The position numbers and the translations under genes were made by a program. The notes beneath the pieces were generated by a model. It was given only the letters and a program-made list of their open reading frames with translations. It was not told where the DNA came from and searched no databases. DNA of 14,658 nucleotides from positions 1 to 14,658 of the forward strand of contig CAZPRQ010000033.1 of assembly GCA_964589415.1 (NCBI GenBank), given 5' to 3'. This document shows positions 6,011 to 12,350 of this stretch, in pieces. The DNA comes from CAZPRQ01 sp964589415 (GTDB lineage: Bacteria > Patescibacteriota > Doudnabacteria > UBA920). Within the stretch, counting starts at the first letter, position 1. Each line of letters starts with the position of its first letter.

Positions 6011-7231
6011 ATGGTAAATCCATTTGAAACTGCCAAATCCCAATTGGTTGAAGCTGCCAGTATCGCGAGATTAGACGCCAACAAAGTGGAGCGGCTTATG
6101 CATCCGGATCGGTATGTTGAAGTTAGCATTCCGATAAAAATGGATGACGGCGGTCAAAAAATTTTTACCGGTTTTAGAAGCCAGCACAACAATGCTCGTG
6201 GTCCATACAAGGGGGGCATACGCTATCATCAGGATGTAAATTTAGACGAAGTCCGCGCATTAAGTTTTTGGATGACGTTTAAAAACGCGGTGATTAATGT
6301 GCCTTTTGGCGGAGGTAAAGGCGGCATAATTGTTAATCCGAAAGAGTTATCACAAACTGAATTGGAAAAACTTTCCCGCGGTTGGGTGCAAAAAATGTAT
6401 CGTATTTTGGGGCCGCAGGTGGATGTTCCGGCGCCGGACGTAAATACCAATGGTCAGGTTATGGATTGGATGGTTGATGAATATAAAAAAATCACGGGCG
6501 ATGAAAAATCCTTGGCCGTGTTTACGGGCAAGCCACTCGGGAAGGGCGGCAGCGAGGGCAGGGAAGAGGCTACCGGCTTTGGCGGTTTTTATGTTTTTGA
6601 AGAAGCGGCCAAGCAATTGAATATCCCCAGCGGCGCAAAAATCGCGGTACAAGGTTTTGGCAACGTTTCCACTTTTTTTGTAAAAATGGCAATTGAAAAA
6701 GGCTACAAGGTTGTGGCTCTGTCCGATTCCCAGGGCGGGATAGTAAATATAAACGGCTTTGATTTGGCCGAAGTCCAGGCGCATAAAAAACAAACCGGCG
6801 CGCTAAAGGATTTTCCGGGCGCAAAAAACATGAGCAACGAGGAGTTGCTGGAGTTGGACGCTGACGTTTTGGTGCCCGCGGCTTTGGAAAATGTTTTGAC
6901 TGGCGGCAATGCCGCCCGCGTTAAGGCCAAAGTAATTGTGGAACTGGCCAACGGCCCCACCACCAAAGAAGCGGATAAAATTTTTCAGGAAAAAAATATT
7001 CCCGTCATCCCCGATATTTTAGCCAACAGCGGGGGAGTTTGCGTGTCTTACTATGAGTGGTATCAAAATATGCATAATGAAGCTTGGACCAAGGAACAGG
7101 CGTTGTCAAAATTGGAAAAACAAATCAAGGACGCGTTTGACGAAGTGGCAAAAGCCAAGCAACAATATAAAACGACTTTTAGAAACGCAGCCTATATTGT
7201 AGCCGCAACAAGAATTATTGAGAAAATGTAG
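6011..7231 (+). CDS. gdhA: Glu/Leu/Phe/Val-family dehydrogenase, probably glutamate dehydrogenase
   Basis: 406-residue cytosolic enzyme that interconverts glutamate with 2-oxoglutarate and ammonia, using NAD(P). The substrate domain has GPYKGGIRYH with Lys67 and PFGGGKGGI with the catalytic Lys103. PAPDVNTNGQVMDWM contains the catalytic Asp143. TGKPLGKGGSEGREEATG leads into the Rossmann domain, whose nucleotide motif is QGFGNVS (214-220), followed by ALSDSQGG. The C-terminal part has ELANGPTT and ILANSGGVCVSYYEWYQN. Length and motifs fit glutamate rather than leucine dehydrogenase (about 365 residues). The start is the ATG at 6011; the frame also stays open to a TTG at 5972, but that overlaps the permease end and adds 13 residues foreign to the family. 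Coenzyme preference is not resolved. Confidence 0.95.
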   Translation: MVNPFETAKSQLVEAASIARLDANKVERLMHPDRYVEVSIPIKMDDGGQKIFTGFRSQHNNARGPYKGGIRYHQDVNLDEVRALSFWMTFKNAVINVPFGGGKGGIIVNPKELSQTELEKLSRGWVQKMYRILGPQVDVPAPDVNTNGQVMDWMVDEYKKITGDEKSLAVFTGKPLGKGGSEGREEATGFGGFYVFEEAAKQLNIPSGAKIAVQGFGNVSTFFVKMAIEKGYKVVALSDSQGGIVNINGFDLAEVQAHKKQTGALKDFPGAKNMSNEELLELDADVLVPAALENVLTGGNAARVKAKVIVELANGPTTKEADKIFQEKNIPVIPDILANSGGVCVSYYEWYQNMHNEAWTKEQALSKLEKQIKDAFDEVAKAKQQYKTTFRNAAYIVAATRIIEKM

Positions 7232-7251
7232 CCTGCTCCTTGCTTCATACT

Positions 7252-7314
7252 CATGTCTCATGTTCCATGTTCCATGCTTCATGTTTTATGCTCTATGCCT
7301 CAATCTTCATATTT
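7252..7314. repeat. Array of nine 7-base units, consensus YATGYTY
   Basis: Nine units in perfect 7-base phase: CATGTCT, CATGTTC, CATGTTC, CATGCTT, CATGTTT, TATGCTC, TATGCCT, CAATCTT, CATATTT. They fill most of the 110-base spacer between glutamate dehydrogenase and the small FAD protein. There are no spacers, so this is not a CRISPR. There is no dyad that would form a strong hairpin, and the ATGs are followed by no open frames. The same YATGNNN phase occurs at 4576-4610. Confidence 0.75.
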
Positions 7315-7341
7315 TAATTTTACATTCTAACTCCCAAGTAT

Positions 7342-7881
7342 ATGTATGACGTTCTAATTATTGGCGCAGGGCCGGCAGGTAAAGCGGCGGCTATACAGGC
7401 CGCGGCATTTAAACTGTCGGTGATGGTGGCTGCAAAAGACGAACCGGCGCATGAAGAAATGGCGGAAAATGTATTACTAAATAACGCAGTCATCAACCAA
7501 AAATTCAAGGAAGCAGTCAGTTCCGGCGTTGTTTTGTATAAGTCATCTTTAACTATTACGGGTTTAGATAAAAATATTGTCAGTTTTTCGGCCGAAGATA
7601 AAAGCGGGGAAATTTTCTATGCCCGAGCAGTCATAATTGCGGTTGGTTTTGACAGTCAGAAAAATATGGCGTATGCTGATTTTGAAAGCATTACCCACAA
7701 GGATTTTGCCGGGAGAATTAAAGTAGACGCGAATATGGCAACCAACATTCCAGGATTATTTGCCGCAGGGGACGTTACCGCATCGTTTGGGTTGGGTGCT
7801 ATGCTGTCCGCGTCTGAAGGTGTAAAGGCCTCCTTGGCCGCCAAAGAATTTTTAACTAATGTTTCCAGGTCCGCCAAGTAA
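7342..7881 (+). CDS. Miniature FAD-binding protein related to thioredoxin reductase, lacking the NADPH domain and all cysteines
   Basis: A 179-residue protein with both halves of the FAD domain of the thioredoxin-reductase fold: IIGAGPAGKAAAIQAA at 6-21 (dinucleotide-binding turn) and NIPGLFAAGDVTASFG near 133-148 (second FAD motif). The entire NADPH domain, about 120 residues in TrxB, is missing, as is the CxxC pair; no Cys occurs anywhere. A stretch VIIAVGFD marks the usual exit strand before the C-terminal FAD motif. It may bind FAD without NADPH-driven disulfide chemistry, or may take electrons from a partner. It could be a degenerate paralogue, but the frame is clean and both FAD motifs are kept, so a functional protein is likely. 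It follows glutamate dehydrogenase by 110 bases. Its stop lies inside the loop of a terminator. Confidence 0.8.
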   Translation: MYDVLIIGAGPAGKAAAIQAAAFKLSVMVAAKDEPAHEEMAENVLLNNAVINQKFKEAVSSGVVLYKSSLTITGLDKNIVSFSAEDKSGEIFYARAVIIAVGFDSQKNMAYADFESITHKDFAGRIKVDANMATNIPGLFAAGDVTASFGLGAMLSASEGVKASLAAKEFLTNVSRSAK

Positions 7882-7893
7882 GCGGGCTTTTTT
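7869..7893 (+). terminator. Intrinsic terminator overlapping the end of the miniature FAD gene
   Basis: Stem GTCCGC / GCGGGC (one U·G pair) with the 7-base loop CAAGTAA, followed by six T. The stop codon TAA (7879-7881) lies in the loop, so termination and the end of translation overlap. Confidence 0.7.
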
Positions 7894-8091
7894 GTCCCAA
7901 TAGAAAGGAGTGATTAGTCTATGGGTATAAACCCATATGTCCGTGTTTCGCGCCTTTTTAGAATGCGGTTTTCAGGAAGGGAGGGATCCAAAATCGCCCG
8001 CTAGTCTGTGGTTGGACTGGCCGGAATCTTGCTTTGCTTTCCCGGGCAAAGTTATCAAAAAACCACCCCGCCGTTGTAAAAGGTGTCAACC
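7894..8091 (+). other. Compact uncharacterised cassette between two terminators
   Basis: About 200 bases lying between the terminator at 7869-7893 and a strong one at 8092-8127. It opens with AAAGGAG (7904-7910), a good ribosome-binding site, and then a hairpin ATGGGT-ATAA-ACCCAT at 7921-7936 whose first arm contains a start codon. Further in there is a second hairpin, CTTTGC/GCAAAG at about 8035-8055. It is either a very small protein gene or a structured non-coding RNA. I compared it by eye with tmRNA, RNase P RNA, SRP RNA and tRNA signatures and saw no match. No clear promoter was found, so it may depend on read-through. Confidence 0.4.
7921..8004 (+). CDS. Possible 27-residue small protein
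   Basis: The ATG at 7921 is 10 bases after AAAGGAG and opens a frame of 27 codons ending TAG at 8002-8004: MGINPYVRVSRLFRMRF followed by a basic, Gly/Ser-containing tail. The product would be strongly basic (Arg-rich). The start codon lies in the stem of a 6-bp hairpin, so translation could be controlled by structure. Codons alone do not prove it is translated. A longer overlapping frame from 7937 has no ribosome-binding site at proper distance and runs through the terminator. Confidence 0.3.
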   Translation: MGINPYVRVSRLFRMRFSGREGSKIAR

Positions 8092-8127
8092 AAGCCCCGC
8101 TCGTGCACGAGATTCGGGGCTTTTTTG
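8092..8127 (+). terminator. Strong intrinsic terminator with a nested palindrome
   Basis: Outer stem AAGCCCCG / CGGGGCTT (8 bp). Inside it sits the palindrome CTCGTGCACGAG and three unpaired bases. A run of six T follows, the first two of which belong to the stem. It ends the cassette that starts at 7904. Confidence 0.85.
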
Positions 8128-8169
8128 TGGATAAAACCTTTTAATGGTACTAAATACAACACATTTCTA

Positions 8170-8206
8170 TTGTAGATTTTATTTAATTTAGGTTATATAG
8201 TATAAG
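8170..8206 (+). promoter_or_regulatory. Possible promoter for the HNH-like gene leader
   Basis: TTGTAG at 8170-8175 is followed after 18 bases by TATATA (8194-8199). An alternative -10, TATAAG at 8201-8206, lies 17 bases after TTTATT. The stretch is very A/T-rich, so several pairings are possible. Either would give a leader of roughly 100 bases before the terminator at 8306-8329. Confidence 0.4.
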
Positions 8207-8305
8207 TAAGGATATGCAAATAATACTTATATATTATTCAAATATTGTAGTTGCATTTTTTGTTCGTTCCTGCCTTTGTGTCCGTAATTTTGTCTCGTAG
8301 TTAGC

Positions 8306-8329
8306 CCGCACGTATGTGCGGTTTTTTTT
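8306..8329 (+). terminator. Intrinsic terminator in the leader of the HNH-like gene (possible attenuator)
   Basis: Perfect 6-bp stem CCGCAC / GTGCGG with loop GTAT, then eight T. It ends only 7 bases before the ribosome-binding site AAGGGGG (8337-8343) and 18 bases before the ATG of the next gene. No gene lies between it and the preceding terminator, so it terminates either a small RNA (about 8207-8329) or a regulated leader. A competing antiterminator pairing was not identified. Confidence 0.75.
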
Positions 8330-8347
8330 GAATAGCAAGGGGGATAT

Positions 8348-8881
8348 ATGTCTATAATAGGCAATGATGAGATAGGCAATATGACATTCGTCCTTATTGA
8401 GGAAGACAATGGCTTTGCGTGCGACGAGGCGGGGAGTCTTCACGGAACAAATTATTTACCTAGAAAGGCCGTGCTGCATTACTTCAATGAAACCTGGCTC
8501 AAACTTTTTGGCTGCGTAAGCGAGGAGTACGTAACGGGCTTGTTAACGAGGCTCATTCGCATGAAGGCCCGGCAAGCCTTCTTGCTGCTTTATGAAAATA
8601 ACGGTGATGTGGAAGCAGCTTGCGGAGTTATTCGGGCTCGAGTTAGGGATGCAAACCAGCGTAGAAGGGATGCAAACAAAAAACTAAAGAAACACCATAG
8701 GATTCCTCCGCTTACACGGCATCACGATTTGGCCAGGTGCCGGCAAGGCAAAGACCATCCGGAAAACCTGTTTTTGCTTAATAGGGACAGGCATGACGTG
8801 TGGCACAAGCTTTTTAAGTTGGCGACCATAAAGGAGTTACTCGGTATACTCCAAGGAGGTGCCATACGCCAAGCCGCATGA
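8348..8881 (+). CDS. Small HNH-like protein
   Basis: A 177-residue protein. The C-terminal third has an HNH-like pattern: KKHHRIPPLTRH (114-125) with the His pair 116-117, then PENLFLLNRDRHDVWHKLF (138-156) with Asn140, His149 and His153. This resembles the His-…-Asn-…-His spacing of HNH/beta-beta-alpha metal nucleases, but the CxxC zinc knuckles of many members are absent. Residues 1-65 are acidic and unrecognised. Residues 66-115 form a basic helical stretch (ARVRDANQRRRDANKKLKK) suited to nucleic-acid contact. Nuclease activity is inferred, not shown. The start is fixed by AAGGGGG four bases upstream, one of few strong ribosome-binding sites here. The gene is bounded by terminators on both sides, so it is an independent unit. 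Confidence 0.7.
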   Translation: MSIIGNDEIGNMTFVLIEEDNGFACDEAGSLHGTNYLPRKAVLHYFNETWLKLFGCVSEEYVTGLLTRLIRMKARQAFLLLYENNGDVEAACGVIRARVRDANQRRRDANKKLKKHHRIPPLTRHHDLARCRQGKDHPENLFLLNRDRHDVWHKLFKLATIKELLGILQGGAIRQAA

Positions 8882-8889
8882 GTTAATAC

Positions 8890-8919
8890 GGGGTCGAGTG
8901 TTTCGACCCCACTTTTTTT
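8890..8919 (+). terminator. Intrinsic terminator after the HNH-like gene
   Basis: Perfect 8-bp stem GGGGTCGA / TCGACCCC with loop GTGTT, then AC and seven T. It lies 8 bases after the stop codon. Confidence 0.88.
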
Positions 8920-9008
8920 GCAACTTTTTTGTATTCTTGTTTAGTGGTACCATATTAAGGAATGTAGATATGGGTGTAGAAATTTCTAAATTTTACATTA
9001 TTTTTGGG

Positions 9009-9037
9009 TTGACTAAGCGTCAATAATGTTATATAAT
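9009..9037 (+). promoter_or_regulatory. Sigma-70-like promoter of the surface-protein gene
   Basis: TTGACT (9009-9014), a 17-base spacer, and a consensus TATAAT (9032-9037). Transcription would start near 9044, 27 bases before the ATG at 9071. This rules out the in-frame ATG at 9026, which lies inside the promoter spacer. Confidence 0.8.
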
Positions 9038-9070
9038 AATTTGCTATTTAAATTATTAAGCTTCACAAAT

Positions 9071-11136
9071 ATGAAAAAAATAACCTCTTATATAGCTGCT
9101 GCTGTGGTGGCTTTTGGCTTGCTCTTGCCGGCTGGCGCGGTTTTGGCCTACAGTCCAAGTTTGTCGCTTACCGATGCCGGAAACGGCAATAGCAATATTT
9201 CTATTTCTAACGGAGCGCCTTATGCCACGGTAAGTTTGTATTACAGTCCGTCCGGTTCTTCTCTGTATAATTCTATTTCCAATTTTGGCGCTACCAATGG
9301 CGGCGGTTTTTTCAGCACTACTGTAAATGCCAGCGCGTACGGCATAACCAGCGGTTCCAGACTGTACGCGGTAGTGGGAGGCGATAATACAAATACAGTA
9401 AATGGCTATGGCAGTACTAGCGGCTGCTGGGGCGGATATTGCGGTAGCGGTAATTTAACTTTTAGCCAATCAAGCGTAAATGTAAATGTCGGACAATCTG
9501 TTTCGGTAACGGCAAATTATTATACCAGTCTCATATACCCGCCGGTAAATAATTTGTATATTTCCAGCAATACAAATTCCAACGTGGCTTCGGCCAGCGT
9601 TTCCGGCAATACCATTACCATATATGGGCAGCAATCCGGAACTACCAGCCTTTATGTGTGTGTTTCCGGCAGCAATCAATGCGGATATATTTATGTTACT
9701 GTGGGAGGTTCTTCCTCGGGTTCGTTAACGTTCAGCCAAAACAACCCGGTACTTAATCTTAATCAAAATTTTAATATATATGTTTATTCCCCGGGCGGTG
9801 CCGGCAATTTTTATGTTCAGACGGTCTCCCCAAATAATATTGTTAATGCCAGCATTTCCGGTAGTTCTTTAAATTTGTATGGGCAAAATAACGGCAGTTC
9901 TACCGTTACCGTATGCCAATACAATACCAGTTATTGCGGCAGCGTGTATGTTACCGTAGGTTCAGGTTCGGGCGGTGGAAATATTTGGTTAAATCAAACA
10001 TCGTTGAATTTAAATGTTAACCAGAATTCCAGCGTGGTTATAAATGGTACTTCCGGCAGTTATTATACTTCCGGCAACTCCAACTCCTGGGTGGCTTCGG
10101 CCAGCGTTTCCGGCAGTATGCTTTATGTTACTGCCTTACAGGCCGGGAATACAACCATTTCTGTCTGTCAGAACAATTCTAGCGGCTGCGCGACCTTGTA
10201 TGTTACCGTAAGCGGATATTCCGGTAGCGGCAATGTGTGGTTTAACACCCAGAATCCCAGCCTGACAGTAGGGCAAAGCCAAACAGTAACCATTTCGAGC
10301 GGTTATTACGGCGGAAATTATTATATTTCCGGCAATACAAATTCCAACGTGGTTTCGGCCATCATTTCGGGCAGCACCGTACAGTTAAGTGGTCAGCAAG
10401 CCGGATCTTCCACAATTACCGTTTGCCAATACAACGCAAGCCAATGTGGTTACTTGTATGTTACGGTTACGGGGTATGGCAACAATGGCAGCCTGTCATT
10501 TAGTCCACAAAATCCTACAGTAAATGTCGGACAATCTGTAAGTGTTTTAGTTAGCAGCGGCAGTTACTATGGTGGAGGTAACTTTTATATTTCTTCAAAC
10601 AGCAATCCCGCCGCGGTAACTGCCAGCATATCCGGCAATTCCATTACTCTCTATGGCCAGTCGGCAGGTTCAACTACCCTTATGGTGTGCCAATACAATG
10701 CCGGGCAATGTGGCAGCTTATATGTGACGACATCCGGCAGCGTGCTTGGCAGTTCTGCTTATGCCAACGGATCGCTTATTTTGGAAGGCCAAACCATTTA
10801 CATAGTTTATAAGAACCAAAAAATTGCTTTTGGCAATTGGTCGGCGTTTGAAGGTTTTGGATTCAAGCTTTCAAATGTTATTAACTCAGGTTATAGCAGC
10901 TTACCCGTAAATGGTTATGTAATTTCTTCCGCTTACAGTTACCATCCCTGGGGCAGTTGGATTAAAAGCGGCAACACGGTTTACTTTGTCCATGAACAGG
11001 GGCTTATTCCCATAGGGGATTATTCTACGTTTTTAAACAATGGCGGACACGATGCCTGGGTGGTTGCGGCCAATGCTTGGGATTTTACCCGACCGCAATT
11101 ATCCGTCATGGTCTACAACGATTATAGGTTGAGATA
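9071..11136 (+). CDS. Secreted repetitive surface protein with Ig-like repeats (3' end lost in the gap)
   Basis: At least 688 residues are visible before the N gap; the true end is unknown. The ATG at 9071 is chosen because it follows the promoter and begins a classic signal peptide (MKKITSY, a hydrophobic core, then AGAVLA), with likely cleavage after residue 26. Residues 27-127 form a Gly/Ser/Asn/Tyr-rich N-domain. Five tandem repeats of 82-90 residues follow (128 to about 556), each of a bacterial Ig-like type: (S/N)-L/I-x-F-x-x-x-x-P at the start, VGQSVSV, and a closing V-C-(4 to 8 residues)-C-G-x-L-Y-V-T-V with two cysteines. The C-terminal part has two related units 61 residues apart (from 568 and 629) of the form G-x-T-(I/V)-Y-x-V…(I/P)-I/A-(F/I)-G…F. 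Cell-surface or filament role is inferred. There is no Shine-Dalgarno. Confidence 0.82.
9452..10740 (+). repeat. Five in-frame 82-90-residue coding repeats
   Basis: Repeat units begin at 9452, 9722, 9980, 10232 and 10490. They share short identical stretches such as ATTTCCGGCAA and TATGTTAC, but overall nucleotide identity is moderate, so the copies are old rather than recent duplications. The short identical stretches may still be the reason the assembly broke just downstream. Confidence 0.7.
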
Positions 11137-11236
11137 NNNNNNNNNNNNNNNNNNNNNNNNNNNNNNNNNNNNNNNNNNNNNNNNNNNNNNNNNNNNNNNN
11201 NNNNNNNNNNNNNNNNNNNNNNNNNNNNNNNNNNNN
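11137..11236. other. Scaffold gap of exactly 100 N
   Basis: A 100-base N run is the usual placeholder for a gap of unknown length. The reading frame cannot be followed across it, and the 3' end of the surface-protein gene and possibly other genes are missing. The sequence right after it is a terminator rather than coding sequence. Confidence 0.97.
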
Positions 11237-11237
11237 A

Positions 11238-11270
11238 ATAAAACCCCTCCCAAAATAGGAGGGGTTTTAT
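11238..11270. terminator. Bidirectional intrinsic terminator
   Basis: Perfect 13-bp stem ATAAAACCCCTCC / GGAGGGGTTTTAT with loop CAAAATA. T-runs are available on both strands (TTTTAT to the right, TTTTATT on the minus strand). It can end the plus-strand surface-protein gene and the minus-strand rpsF–efp operon, whose last stop is at 11318. Confidence 0.88.
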
Positions 11271-11317
11271 ATAGACTTAAAATAGATGAATAATTGCGGC
11301 AAATGCGCGCGTTTTTG

Positions 11318-11878
11318 CTATTGGGACGCCCTTTCCACGTATTCACCGGTTACGGTAGAGACGCGAATGGTTTCTCCTTCCCGAATGAACATGGGAGCAT
11401 TTACGGTTAGGCCGGTTTCAAGTTTTACCGGTTTGGTAATATTGCCGCCGCTGTTTCCTTTTACGTCCGGCGGAGCTTCCACGACTTTATACTCGACTTT
11501 AATGGGCAACTCCATGGACACGGGCTTGCCGTTGAAGCGAATAACTGTAACTTCCAGGCCTTCCTTTAGAAAATGTTCCTGTTCCTCGGTAACTTCTTTA
11601 GGCATGTCTATGGTTTCAAAGCTTTCCTGGTTCATAAAATGCGTGCCTTCCGAATCGCTGTATAAGAAACTGGCTTTTTCGCGGGTTACGTCGGCTTCTT
11701 CTACCTTCTCCCCAAATTTAAAAGAGTATTCAATAACTTTGCCAGTAATAATATTCCTAAGCTTTGTCTGCATGACGGGTTTTCTTTGAGCCGTACGCAT
11801 TCTATTTGACCATATTATTTGCCACGGCTCAGCATTGTACATGAGTATGGTGCCGAGTTTTAAGTCTGAAATATCCAT
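11318..11878 (-). CDS. efp: Elongation factor P
   Basis: 186-residue translation factor that binds between the P and E sites and relieves stalling at polyproline. Three barrel domains fit the length: the KOW-like N-domain (1-64), the middle OB domain (about 66-127) and the C-terminal OB domain (about 130-186), which ends with the usual P-M-F-I-x-x-G-E-x-I-x-V-x-T-x-x-G-x-Y-x-x-R-A. The modification loop reads MRTAQRKPVMQTKLRN (27-42). Aligned without gaps to KLxN, Gln31 occupies the place of the modified Lys34 of E. coli and Arg32 of P. aeruginosa, with Arg32 and Lys33 next to it. The consensus PGKG or SGR turn is absent. No modification enzyme is visible in the window. It is the last gene of the rpsF–ssb–rpsR–efp run, and there is no Shine-Dalgarno. 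Confidence 0.95.
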   Translation of the reverse strand: MDISDLKLGTILMYNAEPWQIIWSNRMRTAQRKPVMQTKLRNIITGKVIEYSFKFGEKVEEADVTREKASFLYSDSEGTHFMNQESFETIDMPKEVTEEQEHFLKEGLEVTVIRFNGKPVSMELPIKVEYKVVEAPPDVKGNSGGNITKPVKLETGLTVNAPMFIREGETIRVSTVTGEYVERASQ

Positions 11879-11908
11879 ATGGGTAGTTAAAGGTTTATAA
11901 AGTTCGTA

Positions 11909-11957
11909 AAGTTATAAAGTTATTGCAGGCACTTTTGACTTGATAACTTTATAACTT
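11909..11957. repeat. 15-bp perfect inverted repeat between efp and rpsR
   Basis: Arms AAGTTATAAAGTTAT (11909-11923) and its exact reverse complement (11943-11957) enclose 19 bases. The AAAGTT word recurs upstream at 11899-11912. In the minus-strand transcript it would fold into a long A/U hairpin 30 bases before the efp start. It has no G/C base and no distinct T-run, so processing or translation control is more likely than termination. Confidence 0.75.
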
Positions 11958-11980
11958 GTAACTAGTTTTGGCTTTTGTGG

Positions 11981-12229
11981 CTAGCTGGCCACAAAAGGCA
12001 AAAGCGCCATGTGGCGAGCGCGTTTTAAGGCCTGGGAGACCATGCGCTGATGCTTGGGGCAGGTGCCTGTACGGTTGTGGTTTAAAATTTTAGCGTGTGG
12101 GGACATAAAGCGGCGCAAGGTTTGCGTGTCTTTATAGTCTAATGTGGTCAATTTATTGCTGCAAAAGTAGCACTGTTTTTTGACCTGGGGTGCGGTATCA
12201 CGGTTATTGTTGTTGTATTGTGGTCTCAT
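11981..12229 (-). CDS. rpsR: 30S ribosomal protein S18
   Basis: 82 residues, a normal length. S18 binds 16S rRNA in the platform as a dimer with S6. The family signature is clear: CYFCSNK (Cys20, Cys23), DYKDTQTLRRFMSPHAKIL, then NRTGTCPKHQRMVSQALKRARHMALLPF. Cys20, Cys23, Cys57 and His60 form a potential zinc site as in C+ type S18. It sits after ssb and before efp on the minus strand. The S6–SSB–S18 order is widely conserved in bacteria. No Shine-Dalgarno is visible; the region before the ATG is A/T-only. Confidence 0.97.
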   Translation of the reverse strand: MRPQYNNNNRDTAPQVKKQCYFCSNKLTTLDYKDTQTLRRFMSPHAKILNHNRTGTCPKHQRMVSQALKRARHMALLPFVAS

Positions 12230-12250
12230 AAAATTATTAAATAATTTTTT

Positions 12251-12343
12251 CTACTAAATACTAAAAAATACTAATCTGCTAAATTAAACCACTGTCGCTT
12301 TCGTAGTTTCGTACCGCCGAGAGGTGGCTTTCGTATTTAGTAG
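12251..12343. repeat. Long-range inverted repeat in the ssb–rpsR spacer
   Basis: CTACTAAATAC (12251-12261) and its exact reverse complement (12333-12343) enclose 71 bases and so bracket nearly the whole 121-base spacer. A small inner G/C hairpin is possible near 12313-12327. Two partial copies of the ACTAAA/ATACTAA word lie just inside the left arm. It would fold the spacer into one stem in the minus-strand transcript. Confidence 0.65.
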
Positions 12344-12350
12344 AGGTTCG

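Noticed and set aside
7252..7314. Heptad array considered as a CRISPR or as a hairpin element
   Set aside because: There are no unique spacers and no dyad symmetry; the units are contiguous 7-mers.
7937..8134. 65-codon frame in the cassette after the miniature FAD gene, with CKRC and a C-terminal Cys
   Set aside because: Its ATG is 26 bases from the Shine-Dalgarno and its last codons are the terminator stem and T-run; composition is not protein-like. Kept only as an alternative reading in the findings.
9026..9070. Upstream in-frame ATG for the surface protein
   Set aside because: It lies in the spacer of a 17-bp-spaced TTGACT/TATAAT promoter, and the signal peptide starts properly at 9071.
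11237..11293. Continuation of the surface-protein frame across the N gap
   Set aside because: The gap length is a placeholder, and the codons after it are the arms of the terminator hairpin.
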